From positions 1-64,000 of the forward strand of contig CAVUJG010000018.1 in the NCBI GenBank assembly GCA_963741755.1: DNA of 64,000 nucleotides, read 5' to 3'. Shown here piece by piece: positions 8,658 through 17,217 of the stretch. Position numbers and translations under genes: made by a program. Under the pieces are notes generated by a model. The model was given only the letters and a program-made list of their open reading frames with translations, was not told the DNA's origin and ran no database searches. The stretch's first letter is position 1; each line of letters starts with the position of its first letter. Source of the stretch: Sva-07 sp963741755. Lineage in GTDB: Bacteria; Actinomycetota; Acidimicrobiia; Acidimicrobiales; Ilumatobacteraceae.

Positions 8658-9482
8658 TCAGAGGCCCTTCCAGACCGGAGCGCGTTTGGCGACGAAAGCG
8701 GCACGCGCCTCCGCGGTGTCGCCGGTGGCGCTGCACATGATCTGCGTCCGGTTCTCGATGTCGAGCGCGTGACGCAACGACGGCGCGTCGAGCGTCTGCC
8801 ACATCGTCTCCTTGGTCATCCAGGTCGCGAACGGTGCATTCGCTCGGATCAACCGGGCGGTGTCGAGGGCGCGGTCGATCAGTTGGTCGGGCTCGACCAC
8901 GGCGGTGACCAGTCCGATGCGTTCGGCCTCGGTGGCGCCGAAGATGCGGGCGGTCAGCAGCAGCTCTGCCGAGCGTGACGCCCCGACCAGTCGGGGCAGG
9001 AAGTAGCTCGTGCCCATGTCGCAGTTCGACACGCCGATCTTCAGGAAGACCGCTCCGAACGTGGCGGCACTCGACGCGAACCGGATGTCGGACGCCAGGC
9101 TCAATGCGAACCCGCCACCGACCGCCGGCCCGTTGACCGCAGCAATCCAAGGCTTGCGCGACCGGTGGATGCGTTCGTGCAACGTCGCCAGGTGGTCCTG
9201 CCACATGAACCCGCCGACCGTGCGCCCCACCCCCTCGGCTCCCGGTGCAGTGCCCTGGTCTTGCAGGTCGAGGCCGGCGGAGAACCCACGGCCGGCGCCG
9301 GTGACGATCACCGCTCGCAGCTGCTGGTCGAGGTCGACGGCACTGATGACCTCGTCGAGTTCGGTGACCATCGTCGAGGTCATCGCGTTGAGCCGGTCGG
9401 GTCGGTTCAACGTGACGAGCGCGATGTCGTCATCGACCTCGGTGACCTCGATGGTCTCGAACGAGCTGTTGGGGACTGCCAT
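8658..9482 (-). CDS. Enoyl-CoA hydratase/isomerase family protein
   Basis: A 274-residue crotonase-fold protein. It shows the first oxyanion segment GRGFSAGLDL, the second GPAVGGGFALSLASDIRFAS, and the later LPRLVGASRSAELLLTARIFGATEAERIGLV block. In the usual second-Glu region the sequence is GVSNCDMGTSYFL, so the exact reaction (hydratase, isomerase or other) is unclear. It lies 49 bases downstream of the acyl-CoA ligase gene on the same strand, which suggests that the ligase activates an acid whose CoA ester this enzyme processes. Confidence 0.9.
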   Translation of the reverse strand: MAVPNSSFETIEVTEVDDDIALVTLNRPDRLNAMTSTMVTELDEVISAVDLDQQLRAVIVTGAGRGFSAGLDLQDQGTAPGAEGVGRTVGGFMWQDHLATLHERIHRSRKPWIAAVNGPAVGGGFALSLASDIRFASSAATFGAVFLKIGVSNCDMGTSYFLPRLVGASRSAELLLTARIFGATEAERIGLVTAVVEPDQLIDRALDTARLIRANAPFATWMTKETMWQTLDAPSLRHALDIENRTQIMCSATGDTAEARAAFVAKRAPVWKGL

Positions 9483-9531
9483 CGGCCCATGATGACGAGG
9501 GGCCGCTGCCGACGACGATCCCGGGCGAGCG

Positions 9532-10986
9532 TCAGATCCGTTCGGCGCGCAGCGTGGAGCGGCGTACTTTGCCCGCCTCGTCGCGCAGGGCTTCGTTGAC
9601 GAACTCGATCGACCGCGGCAACTTGTAGGTCGTCAGCCGTTCGGCGAGGAACGCGAGGAGTTCGGCCTCGGTCATCTCGCCAGGATCGGCCTGCACGATC
9701 GCGTGCACGTCGTTGCCTCGATCGTCGTTCGGCAGTCCGATCACCGCGCACGAGTGCACGGCTGGATGTTCGCCGATCGCCGCCTCGACCTCAGCTGGAT
9801 AGATGTTCGCGCCGCCCGACAGGATCATGTCCTGTACCCGATCGCCCAGGTAGAGGTAGCCGTCGGCGTCGAACCAGCCCATGTCGCCGAGCGACTCCCA
9901 ACCGTCTCCGAGCGTCCGTGCGTCGGCGCCGACGTAGCGGTAGGTCGGCGCCTCGCGAGACGACCGCATCCACACCTCGCCCTGTTCGCCGACTGGCAGG
10001 TCGTTGCCGAACTCGTCGCAGATCTTGATCTCGCCCGACGACACCCGTCCGACCGAACCCCGGTGAGCGAGCCAGTCGGTGCCGGTGATGATGGTCGCCG
10101 CCTGCGCCTCGGTGCCGGCGTACAGCTCGAAGATCCGGTCGGCGCCGAGCCAGTCGATCCAGGCCTCCTTCAACCACGGCGGACACGGCTCCGCGAGATG
10201 CCACACCACCCGCAGCGACGACAGGTCGTAGCCCAGCCGGACGTCGTCGTCGAGGCGCAGGATCCGCTTCATCATCGTCGGTACGAGATAGACGACGTCG
10301 ACGCGGTGGCGTTCGATCGACGCGAGTACAGCCTCGGCATCGAAGCGGGGGAGCACCACGACGTGGTTGCCCTGGAGCAGTGCCTGGCACGACCACACCG
10401 CGGGACCATTGTGATAGAGCGGACCGGGAACGAGCATGCAGCCGTCGGGGGTGATCGCCAACGGCGGCGGCGCCTCGGTGTCGAACAGCGCAGGGTCGCC
10501 GGACACGATCAGCTTGGGGCGCCCGGTCGACCCGCCCGACGTCGGTGCCTTCCAAGCGGGCGAGACCACGTCGGCAAGCGCCTCGTCGGTGAACTGGGCA
10601 GGGGGCTCGTGGCCGAGCGGCAGATGCACGATCGAGTCCGGCAGGAGTGCGAACGCCTCGTCGGGCGCGCCGATGACCACGGTCGACCCTGCCAGTTCGA
10701 CGATCGCCGCCAGCTCGCGTCCCGGCAGTTTCGCCGACACCGGTTGCGGGATCGCGCCGAGTTTCCAGCACGCCACGTACGCAACGAACCAGTCGACCGA
10801 GTTGGGCACGGCGACCGTGACGAACGAACCCTCGGCGACGCCGTAGGAACGAAGTTCGTGTGCGAGCCGATTCGATCTCGAGTCGAGCTGCGCTCTCGTG
10901 AGCATGACCTCATTGCATGTGACGGCTGGCGCGTCGGGCGCCTCCTGCGCGAGTGCGCCGAGCCGAGCAGGAAACGACAGGATCAC
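9532..10986 (-). CDS. AMP-dependent acyl-CoA synthetase
   Basis: A 484-residue member of the ANL superfamily. The phosphate-binding motif TSGGSTGRPK lies near residue 150; the adenine-site region ELYAGTEAQ, the ribose motif GYLYLGDRVQDMILSGGANIYPAEVE and the C-terminal catalytic-Lys region GKVRRSTLR follow. It is slightly shorter than long-chain ligases and resembles bile-acid or fatty-acid CoA ligases of actinobacterial steroid/lipid pathways. It heads a two-gene unit with the enoyl-CoA hydratase downstream and diverges from dabB. Confidence 0.88.
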   Translation of the reverse strand: MILSFPARLGALAQEAPDAPAVTCNEVMLTRAQLDSRSNRLAHELRSYGVAEGSFVTVAVPNSVDWFVAYVACWKLGAIPQPVSAKLPGRELAAIVELAGSTVVIGAPDEAFALLPDSIVHLPLGHEPPAQFTDEALADVVSPAWKAPTSGGSTGRPKLIVSGDPALFDTEAPPPLAITPDGCMLVPGPLYHNGPAVWSCQALLQGNHVVVLPRFDAEAVLASIERHRVDVVYLVPTMMKRILRLDDDVRLGYDLSSLRVVWHLAEPCPPWLKEAWIDWLGADRIFELYAGTEAQAATIITGTDWLAHRGSVGRVSSGEIKICDEFGNDLPVGEQGEVWMRSSREAPTYRYVGADARTLGDGWESLGDMGWFDADGYLYLGDRVQDMILSGGANIYPAEVEAAIGEHPAVHSCAVIGLPNDDRGNDVHAIVQADPGEMTEAELLAFLAERLTTYKLPRSIEFVNEALRDEAGKVRRSTLRAERI

Positions 10987-11129
10987 GATGCGGGCCCCCT
11001 TGCCAATCGATTGGACCGCAGTGTGCCAGCCCGTCAGGTTCTCGGGAGAACCCGCGCGGTCATCTCGAACACCCCGACTGGAACAATTCGCTACGAGATA
11101 TTCATCCGTTCACACGCTTTCAGTTGTAT

Positions 11130-11150
11130 GAATTGTAATTCCGGTATTAG
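11130..11150. promoter_or_regulatory. Palindrome and -10-like element before dabB
   Basis: GAATTGTAATTC at 11130-11141 is a palindrome with two 5-bp arms inside an unusually AT-rich island between the divergent acyl-CoA ligase and dabB. TATTAG at 11145-11150 could be a -10 box. If so, transcription would start at or just before the GTG at 11152 or the ATG at 11161, giving a leaderless message. The palindrome could be the operator of a CO2- or nitrogen-responsive regulator; this is inference from position. Confidence 0.4.
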
Positions 11151-11160
11151 AGTGACGCCG

Positions 11161-12807
11161 ATGTCTGGAGTCCTCGTTGCCATCCCCGCCCTGCCGTTGC
11201 TCGCAGCGCTGACCGTTCGACTCGGCAACCTGGCGCCTCGCACCGCTGCTCGTCTCGTCGTCGCCGCGAGCGCCGTGGCGACAATCGGGGCCGCAGTGCT
11301 GCTGATCTCGGTGGGCATCGACGGCCCGGTCGACGCCGTGATCACCACCGACGGCGGCACTGCGATCGTCGGACTGATGGCCGACCGGGTCGGTGCGATC
11401 CTGCTGCTGCTCACCAGCCTGGTGGGACTGATCGTGCAGTCGTTCGCCTCGCGCTCGTTGCTCGGCGATCCTCGCGCCACACGATTTCACGTGCTCGCCG
11501 CCGTGCTCGCCAGCGCGACCTCGCTCGTCGGCGTCGCAGCCACCGGATCCGGCCTGCTGATCGCATGGATCGCGACGAGCGTCACCCTCGTCGCTCTCCT
11601 CGGCCACAAGGCGCCGTGGCCCGCCGCGATGCGCTCGCAGCGCCTCACGGCGCGCAGTTTCCTCGTCGGCGACTTCACACTGCTGCTGGGCATGATCGTC
11701 GCCATCGTTGCGATCGGCGACCTCGACCTGCGCAACATCGGTGCCGACGCAGCGGCGCTCGACGCCGAGTCGGTCGGCTCGCTCAGCGCGCTCACGATCG
11801 TCGCGCTGTGTCTCGTCGTCGCCGGCGTCGCCCGATCGGCGCTCGTGCCACTGCACGGGTGGCTGCCGTCGACGCTGGCCGCGCCGACGCCGGTGTCGGC
11901 GTTGCTGCATGCCGGCGTCATCAACGGTGCCGGCGTGCTGCTCATCCGGTTCTCGCCGGTGTTCTCCTCGTCGGTCAGCGCAATGGCGCTGGCCTTCGCC
12001 GTCGGGATCGCCACCGCACTGTTCGCCACCGCGATCATGCTCGTACGTACCGACGTGAAGGGCGGCCTGGTCTGGTCGACGTCCGGGCAGATGGGCTTCA
12101 TGGTCGTCCAGCTCGGTGTCGGCGCCTTCGCCGCCGCCCTCTTCCACATCGTCGGCCACGCTCTCTACAAGGCGGCCATGTTCCTCGGCGCCGGGGGCGC
12201 GATCTCGGCGCACAGCCGCCAGTCTCAGCGTCCTCACCTCGGCCGCGCCGACGAGGCGGTCCTGCGAGCACCGGCGACGCGCCTGGTCGTCGGGCTGCTC
12301 GCCCCGCTTGCTGCATTCGCGTTGGCACTGTGGATCATCGACCCGCACCTCACCGCGTCAGCCACGATCCTGATCGTCGTGTTCGGTGCGCTGTCGGTCG
12401 GCCGTGCTGCGAACGGCTGGATGTCGGCGGCCCCCTTCGCGGCCCCCCGCACCATCGCCATGGCCATCACTGGTGCCGTCGTGGCGACGTTCGCCTACGT
12501 GGGCGGCATTGCGCTGTTCGAGGGGTTCGTCGCCGACGTCGTGCCCTACGACGTGCCGGCCGCTGTCGGGCCGCTGTGGGTCGTGGCGGTCCTGACCTCG
12601 ATCGGGGTCGGCGTGGCGATCGTCACCCTCACCCCCGGTCAACGCGGTGATGCGCTGCGCCGTCAGGTCTACGCCTGGCTGTTGAGCACCAGTACACCCA
12701 TCACACTGCCGAGCGTCAACGCATCCACCTCGTCGACCCCTCCGGCCGAGGTCACCTCGACCAGCGCCCGTCCCGCCGAACTCGCCACCGCAGGAGATCC
12801 CGCATGA
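11161..12807 (+). CDS. dabB: DabB-type membrane subunit (NuoL/MrpA-like) of inorganic-carbon transporter
   Basis: A 548-residue polytopic membrane protein of the proton-conducting NADH-dehydrogenase/Mrp antiporter family. It has about a dozen hydrophobic segments, the family block LVPLHGWLPSTLAAPTPVSALLHAGVINGAGVLL, and the later FHIVGHALYKAAMFLGAG with the helix-bending His/Lys. A polar Ser/Thr/Pro tail of ~40 residues closes it. The next gene, overlapping by four bases, is a DUF2309/DabA protein, which identifies the pair as a DAB system for energy-coupled CO2 hydration and bicarbonate accumulation. ATG 11161 was taken as start; GTG 11152 and ATG 11128 are in frame. Confidence 0.85.
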   Translation: MSGVLVAIPALPLLAALTVRLGNLAPRTAARLVVAASAVATIGAAVLLISVGIDGPVDAVITTDGGTAIVGLMADRVGAILLLLTSLVGLIVQSFASRSLLGDPRATRFHVLAAVLASATSLVGVAATGSGLLIAWIATSVTLVALLGHKAPWPAAMRSQRLTARSFLVGDFTLLLGMIVAIVAIGDLDLRNIGADAAALDAESVGSLSALTIVALCLVVAGVARSALVPLHGWLPSTLAAPTPVSALLHAGVINGAGVLLIRFSPVFSSSVSAMALAFAVGIATALFATAIMLVRTDVKGGLVWSTSGQMGFMVVQLGVGAFAAALFHIVGHALYKAAMFLGAGGAISAHSRQSQRPHLGRADEAVLRAPATRLVVGLLAPLAAFALALWIIDPHLTASATILIVVFGALSVGRAANGWMSAAPFAAPRTIAMAITGAVVATFAYVGGIALFEGFVADVVPYDVPAAVGPLWVVAVLTSIGVGVAIVTLTPGQRGDALRRQVYAWLLSTSTPITLPSVNASTSSTPPAEVTSTSARPAELATAGDPA

Positions 12808-15422
12808 CCACCCAGCTCGCCCTCACGGCACTCTCCGCCAGCGACCGCGGACGTCTCGTTGCCGACGTCTCGACCGCGGGGTCGATCGCCGCCCCGTACT
12901 GGCCGCTGACGGCGTTCGTCGCCGTGAACCCATTGGGCGGCCTCACCGACCTGGCCTTCGCCGACGCCACCGCCGCCGCTCGCGGGTGGTTCGGCGCCCG
13001 CACGCACCTCCCGCTCGAGGCGTACCGCGCCGAGCACGCCCGCGGCACTGTGACCGACGCCGACCTCGATCGAGCGATCCTTCGTCATGATCCCTCGCTC
13101 GTCGATCGCCAGCCGCTCGACGTCGGTGGCATCCGGATGGACCCGGTCGAGCTCGTGCGCTGGGATCTGCTGCACGGTCCGGTGGCCGAACCCCTACCAC
13201 CGCGCCAGACCGGAACGGTCGCCGACGCACTCGACGAGATCATGACCGGCTGGTGCGCGGCGTTCGTCGACGAGACGCACACGCCGTGGCAGATGCCGGA
13301 CCGCACTCGTGGCTTCTACCGGTCGTGGCTCGCCGTCGCGGGCTCTGACCGGCGACTTGCCGCAGTGATCGGGCGCGATGCCCGCGGTCGGCTCGCGACG
13401 CTCCCCGACGACCCCGCCGAACTGCTCGACCTGGTGCTGCGGACACGCGACATCTCCGACGACGGTCGCATCGCCGCGCTGCGGACCTGGATCCTGCGCA
13501 CCCCCGGTTGGGCGGGGTTCGCACGGTGGTGCGACCAGTGGGCGCCGGAGGATCGCGACGGAGTGCGCTTGCGGATGCTCGATCTGGCTGCGGTCCGCGC
13601 AGCGATGGACCACCTCGCACCCGAACAGCTCGATCTGTACGGGCCCGCCGAACCGGCAGCGCCGGCGAACGTTACGGCCGACCTCGAGCGGCGTGTCGAC
13701 GCGGTCATCTCTGCTGTGGGAGGCGATCAACGTGAGGCGATTGCCGAGCTGCTCGGCTCGATCGACGACGACGACCGGGTGGCGATTTGGCTCGCCGCGC
13801 ACGAATGGAACTTTCGCGACCGGCTGCTGTCCCGACTCACGGGTCCCGCGGCCGCACCCGCAAGTGCCCGACCCGATGCGCAGCTCGTCTTCTGCATCGA
13901 TGTGCGTTCGGAGGGGTTCCGTCGCCAACTCGAAGCGCTCGGTGCGTACGAGACCTACGGCTTCGCCGGGTTCTTCGGCGTGCCGGTGCGCTGGCGGCCG
14001 TTGGGCTCGCCGGTCGCCCAGGCCCGTTGTCCGGTGCTGGTGTCGCCTCGCCACGAGATCGCCGAAGTCGCCGTCGACCCGTCCGACAGTGCGGCCGCCG
14101 GCTATCTGTCGACGTGCTCGGCAACTGCCGGCCTCCACGACGCCTTCTACGCGGCGAAAGGTGGGATCGCATCGCCCTTCGCACTCGCCGAGTCCGCCGG
14201 CTGGTTCGCCGGCCCCGTCGCCGCCGCGCGGACGCTTGCGCCGCCACGAACCTCGCTCGACACCCGCGGCACCGCCAAGCGTCCGTGGTGGAAGCCATTC
14301 GGCGCCGCCCCGCGCACCGAGCCGGTCGTCGATGGGGAAGCAGGCGCCAGCCAGCACTCCGGGCTCTCGTTGGAGGAGCGGACGCTCTTCGCTGAGGCGA
14401 TCGTCACCACGATCGGCATGGCCGAGTTCGCCCCCGTCGTGGTGTTGTGCGGTCACGGCAGCGAGACCACCAACAACCCACACGCCTCGTCGCTCGACTG
14501 CGGCGCGTGCGGCGGCGCACCGGGTGGCGCGAGCGCCAGGATCGCGGTGGCGATCCTCAACGACGGCGAGGTGCGCGCCGGTCTCGTCGACCGCGGCATC
14601 ACGATCCCGGCCGACACCTGCTTCGTCGCCGCCGAGCACGACACGGCGGCCGACGTCGTGACGATCTTCGATCGCGACACGATCCCGGTGGCCGCCCGGA
14701 CAGCGGTGGCCGCTCTCCAGCATGATCTCGACGTGGCTGGTGAGCGCAACGCACTCGACCGGGCCCAACGTCTGCCGGGCAACGCCGCACGTGTTCGCGA
14801 CCGCGGGCGCGACTGGGCGCAGGTCCGGCCCGAATGGGGCCTTGCGGGCAACGGCGCGTTCATCATCGGTCCCCGATCGATGACCGCCGAACACGACCTG
14901 CGCGGCCGCTCGTTCCTCCACAGCTACGTGGCGGAGCGCGACCCCGACGGCGTAGCGCTCGAGACCATCATGACGGCGCCGCTCGTCGTTGCGCAGTGGA
15001 TCTCGTCGCAGTACTACTTCTCGACGGTCGAGCCCGAGATCTTCGGCGCCGGCGACAAGATGCTGCACAACCCGGTCGGTGGCATCGGCGTCGTCGTCGG
15101 ACAGTCCGGCGACCTCGCTGTCGGCCTACCGATGCAATCGGTGATGCTCGGCGAACAGCGCGCTCACGATCCGCTCCGGCTCCTCGCCGTGGTCCAGGCC
15201 CCGCTCGATCGGATCGAGGGAATCATCCTGCGCAACAGCGGTCTGCGGCAGTTGGTCGAAGGCGAGTGGATCCACGTCGTGGCCCGCGCCAGCGACAACG
15301 ATGCGTGGTCGTTGCGCACACCGAGCGGCGGCTGGGAGCCCTGGCACCTCGCCGGCGACTCGATGACCGATCACCGCACGATCCTCGCCACCACCGACCT
15401 GTCGACGCCACTGTCGATCTGA
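12804..15422 (+). CDS. dabA: DabA, zinc carbonic-anhydrase-like subunit (DUF2309)
   Basis: An 872-residue DUF2309 protein, the soluble half of the DAB inorganic-carbon accumulation complex. The zinc/active-site set is intact: Cys364 and Asp366 in VFCIDVRSEGFRR, His551 in VVLCGHGSETTNNP and Cys566 in SLDCGACGGAPGGA. The 15-residue gap between the last two matches Halothiobacillus DabA (C351, D353, H524, C539). It overlaps dabB by four bases. DabA is thought to act as a vectorial carbonic anhydrase driven by cation flow through DabB. No Rubisco gene is in the window, so bicarbonate may serve anaplerotic carboxylases. Confidence 0.92.
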   Translation: MTTQLALTALSASDRGRLVADVSTAGSIAAPYWPLTAFVAVNPLGGLTDLAFADATAAARGWFGARTHLPLEAYRAEHARGTVTDADLDRAILRHDPSLVDRQPLDVGGIRMDPVELVRWDLLHGPVAEPLPPRQTGTVADALDEIMTGWCAAFVDETHTPWQMPDRTRGFYRSWLAVAGSDRRLAAVIGRDARGRLATLPDDPAELLDLVLRTRDISDDGRIAALRTWILRTPGWAGFARWCDQWAPEDRDGVRLRMLDLAAVRAAMDHLAPEQLDLYGPAEPAAPANVTADLERRVDAVISAVGGDQREAIAELLGSIDDDDRVAIWLAAHEWNFRDRLLSRLTGPAAAPASARPDAQLVFCIDVRSEGFRRQLEALGAYETYGFAGFFGVPVRWRPLGSPVAQARCPVLVSPRHEIAEVAVDPSDSAAAGYLSTCSATAGLHDAFYAAKGGIASPFALAESAGWFAGPVAAARTLAPPRTSLDTRGTAKRPWWKPFGAAPRTEPVVDGEAGASQHSGLSLEERTLFAEAIVTTIGMAEFAPVVVLCGHGSETTNNPHASSLDCGACGGAPGGASARIAVAILNDGEVRAGLVDRGITIPADTCFVAAEHDTAADVVTIFDRDTIPVAARTAVAALQHDLDVAGERNALDRAQRLPGNAARVRDRGRDWAQVRPEWGLAGNGAFIIGPRSMTAEHDLRGRSFLHSYVAERDPDGVALETIMTAPLVVAQWISSQYYFSTVEPEIFGAGDKMLHNPVGGIGVVVGQSGDLAVGLPMQSVMLGEQRAHDPLRLLAVVQAPLDRIEGIILRNSGLRQLVEGEWIHVVARASDNDAWSLRTPSGGWEPWHLAGDSMTDHRTILATTDLSTPLSI

Positions 15423-15433
15423 ATGGAGACCCG

Positions 15434-15760
15434 ATGACCACCTGGACCGACCTTCCCGCGATGGCCAAGATCGAAGTCGTCGTCGACGGCGACGACGTGC
15501 CTGCCGTGCGCGACCTCTTCCTCGATGCCGGCTCGACCGGTTACACCGCCCTGACGGGCCTGTCCGGTTTCGGGCACGGTGGGCATCACCACGGTCGCCT
15601 GCTGTTCAACGACCGTGCCAGCCTGTCGATGTTGATCACCGTCGTGCCGATCGATCGCGCCGAGGGCCTGATCGCCGGCATTCGCCGCCTGCTGGAGAAC
15701 AGCAGCGGCGTGTTCTTCGTCAGTGAGGTCCACGTGAGCCGACCCGACTACTTCGCCTGA
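15434..15760 (+). CDS. PII-like signalling protein of the DAB cluster
   Basis: A 108-residue protein with the ferredoxin-like PII fold: strand MAKIEVVVDGDDVPAVRDLFLDAGSTGYTAL, a T-loop-like segment GLSGFGHGGHHHGRLLF, and the strand-helix LITVVPIDRAEGLIAGIRRLL ending in VFFVSEV. The glycine- and histidine-rich loop resembles PII-like proteins found with bicarbonate transporters (SbtB/CPII type) and could bind nucleotide or metal. It starts 11 bases after dabA with GGAG upstream, so it is the third gene of the operon and a probable regulator of the transporter. Confidence 0.8.
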   Translation: MTTWTDLPAMAKIEVVVDGDDVPAVRDLFLDAGSTGYTALTGLSGFGHGGHHHGRLLFNDRASLSMLITVVPIDRAEGLIAGIRRLLENSSGVFFVSEVHVSRPDYFA

Positions 15761-15793
15761 TGCGTTCAGGCGATTCGCTGCGAGACTGACACC

Positions 15794-16237
15794 GTGCACG
15801 CCATCATCGACACCGACTCCGTCAATCCGGTTCTCAACGAGATCCTCAAGGCCGAGCTGTCCGGGGTGGTGCGCTACACCCACTACTCGCTGGTGATCAC
15901 CGGCCCGAACCGGTTGCCGCTGGTCGACTTCATGAAGGCGCAGGCCGCCGAATCGCTGCTGCACGCCCAACAGGCCGGCGAGATCCTCACCGGCCTCGGC
16001 GGGCACCCCGAACAGGGCATCGCCGAGATCGACGAGTCGCACGACCACGCGATCGAAGCCATCCTCAACGAGTCGATCGGCCACGAGCGGCGAGCGCTCG
16101 ATCTGTACCGTCAGCTGTTGGGGCTGACCGAGGGCAAGTCGATCTATCTCGAGGAGTACGCCCGCGGCCAGATCGGCCAGGAGGAGCTGCACGTCATCGA
16201 GATGAACAAGCTCCTGCGCGACTACTCCATCGACTGA
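15794..16237 (+). CDS. bfr: Bacterioferritin-like protein
   Basis: A 147-residue four-helix ferritin-like protein starting at GTG 15794. Likely di-iron ligands are visible: Glu in LKAELSGVVRYTHY, an ExxxH in AAESLLHAQQAGEIL, Glu in NESIGHERRALDLY, and ExxH in GQEELHVIEMNKLL. The length is close to that of canonical Bfr (~158). The Met that ligates haem in E. coli Bfr is not obvious at the expected place, so it may be a haem-free form. It follows the PII-like gene by 33 bases and precedes a 2Fe-2S protein by 18 bases, which fits a Bfr/ferredoxin iron-release pair. Confidence 0.85.
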   Translation: MHAIIDTDSVNPVLNEILKAELSGVVRYTHYSLVITGPNRLPLVDFMKAQAAESLLHAQQAGEILTGLGGHPEQGIAEIDESHDHAIEAILNESIGHERRALDLYRQLLGLTEGKSIYLEEYARGQIGQEELHVIEMNKLLRDYSID

Positions 16238-16255
16238 GCGGGAGTTTCAACGCGC

Positions 16256-16579
16256 ATGGTCAAGGCAGTGGACATCGGTCTGTGCACGGGCAAGGACTGT
16301 CGCAAGTCCGACGGCTTTCGTACCACCGAGCGCGAGTTACGGCGCTGTGGTGGTGTGCGCGAGCTGCCCTGCCTCGACGTGTGCGACGGGCCGGTCGTGG
16401 TGCTCGGCGTGCGCAGCGATGCGCCGGTCGTGATCGAACGGGTCAACAACCGCGCGCTGGCGCTCGACGTCGTTGATCACGTCACCGAGGGCGCCGACCT
16501 GACGCCACGCCTGCGCAAACGGGTCCTGTCCGGCTCCAAACGAGCCAAAGCCCGCCGCCGAATCACCCGCGCGACGTAG
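16256..16579 (+). CDS. (2Fe-2S) thioredoxin-like ferredoxin
   Basis: A 107-residue protein of the 2Fe-2S thioredoxin-like family. It opens with VDIGLCTGKDCRKSDGF and continues with LRRCGGVRELPCLDVCDGPVVVLG, giving cysteines in the CxxxxC ... CxxxC pattern expected for a [2Fe-2S] cluster. The C-terminus is basic (KRVLSGSKRAKARRR). Directly after a bacterioferritin gene it may play the electron-donor part that Bfd plays elsewhere, although it is not a Bfd homologue. That link is inference. Confidence 0.8.
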   Translation: MVKAVDIGLCTGKDCRKSDGFRTTERELRRCGGVRELPCLDVCDGPVVVLGVRSDAPVVIERVNNRALALDVVDHVTEGADLTPRLRKRVLSGSKRAKARRRITRAT

Positions 16580-16596
16580 GGCGCCAAGCCACCCTG

Positions 16597-16697
16597 CGAT
16601 GAGCCAACCGACCGTATACGGCGGTTTCGCTCATCGGAACTCGCGCGAATCGGTCTGCGGTGAGCGAACCGACCGTATACGGCGGTTTCGCTCATCG
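16597..16697. repeat. Paired 40-bp palindromic repeat (pair 1)
   Basis: Two 40-bp palindromes, 16597-16636 and 16658-16697, are exactly 61 bp apart. Each begins CGATGAGC (second copy CGGTGAGC), ends GCTCATCG and has the inner palindrome CCGTATACGG. They sit between two convergent genes and could end transcription from both sides, but the same paired unit recurs near 51.6 and 62.3 kb, so it is an interspersed REP-like element. Confidence 0.85.
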
Positions 16698-16718
16698 CTG
16701 GCGAACGGGAAGTGCGGG

Positions 16719-17126
16719 TCAGGCGACGCGGGCGATGCGGAACGCGGGGATGATGCGAGGCGCAGCGGAGGTGATGTACTCGCCGAACTGGGGCATCAGC
16801 TCGGCCTGTGCCCGCAGCTTCGCCTGACCTTCGTCCTCGGGGAGCTCGGTGACGTCGGCGGTGAAGGTCTCGGTGCCGAACTCGACCGTGATGCGCGGCG
16901 TCGACAGCAGGTTGTAGTACCAGTCCGGGTTGTCGGGTGCACCGCCCTTGGAGGCGAAGACGTACATGTCGTCGCCCTCGACGAGCGCCACCAGCGGCGT
17001 CTCGCGCAGCTCGCCGGACTTGGCGCCGATGGTGTGGAGGATCACGAGGGGGTTGTCGCCGAACTGAGCGGCCTTGCCGCCGTTGGCGCGGAACTCGGCG
17101 ATGATCTGGGCGTTCCAATCGTTCAT
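16719..17126 (-). CDS. Deazaflavin (F420)-dependent nitroreductase family protein
   Basis: A 135-residue split-barrel protein of the DDN family. The core NPLVILHTIGAKSGELRETPLVALVEGDDMYVFASKGGAPDNPDWYYNL carries the KSG...R...P phosphate-binding loop and the NP.W/YYNL signature that contact F420. A typical ITVEFGTETF strand follows. These proteins reduce quinones or nitro compounds with F420H2 in actinobacteria. ATG 17126 is preferred over the adjoining GTG 17129; AGG stands upstream. It stands alone, convergent with the ferredoxin gene. Confidence 0.88.
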   Translation of the reverse strand: MNDWNAQIIAEFRANGGKAAQFGDNPLVILHTIGAKSGELRETPLVALVEGDDMYVFASKGGAPDNPDWYYNLLSTPRITVEFGTETFTADVTELPEDEGQAKLRAQAELMPQFGEYITSAAPRIIPAFRIARVA

Positions 17127-17183
17127 CACGTCAACCTACCCCGAAGCCCGCCCGTTCCTTGCGTGCACAAATGAAATTTACGT

Positions 17184-17211
17184 TGTAATCATGTAATTAT
17201 CCCCGTATGGT
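17184..17211 (+). promoter_or_regulatory. Tandem TGTAATYA octamers and -10-like TATGGT
   Basis: TGTAATCA and TGTAATTA abut at 17184-17199 in a short AT-rich patch, and TATGGT at 17206-17211 stands seven bases before the ATG at 17218. The layout suggests a leaderless promoter with a direct-repeat operator. Confidence 0.4.
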
Positions 17212-17217
17212 CCAGTC

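Noticed and set aside
9703..11160. Long plus-strand open frame antisense to the acyl-CoA synthetase, continuous with dabB
   Set aside because: In GC-rich DNA the reverse frame of a real gene often stays open. The minus strand encodes a complete ANL enzyme, and DabB homology begins only near 11161.
16597..16697. Reading the first palindrome pair simply as a bidirectional terminator
   Set aside because: The place between convergent genes fits, but the second pair lies between a gene start and a tRNA, and the fixed 61-bp pairing is not explained by termination.
16477..17118. Open frames running through the 40-bp palindromes (peptides like MSETAVYGRFAHR...) at all three loci
   Set aside because: The peptide is only the translation of the palindrome pair. 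The frames have no ribosome-binding sites, run antisense into real genes and lack codon bias outside the repeat.
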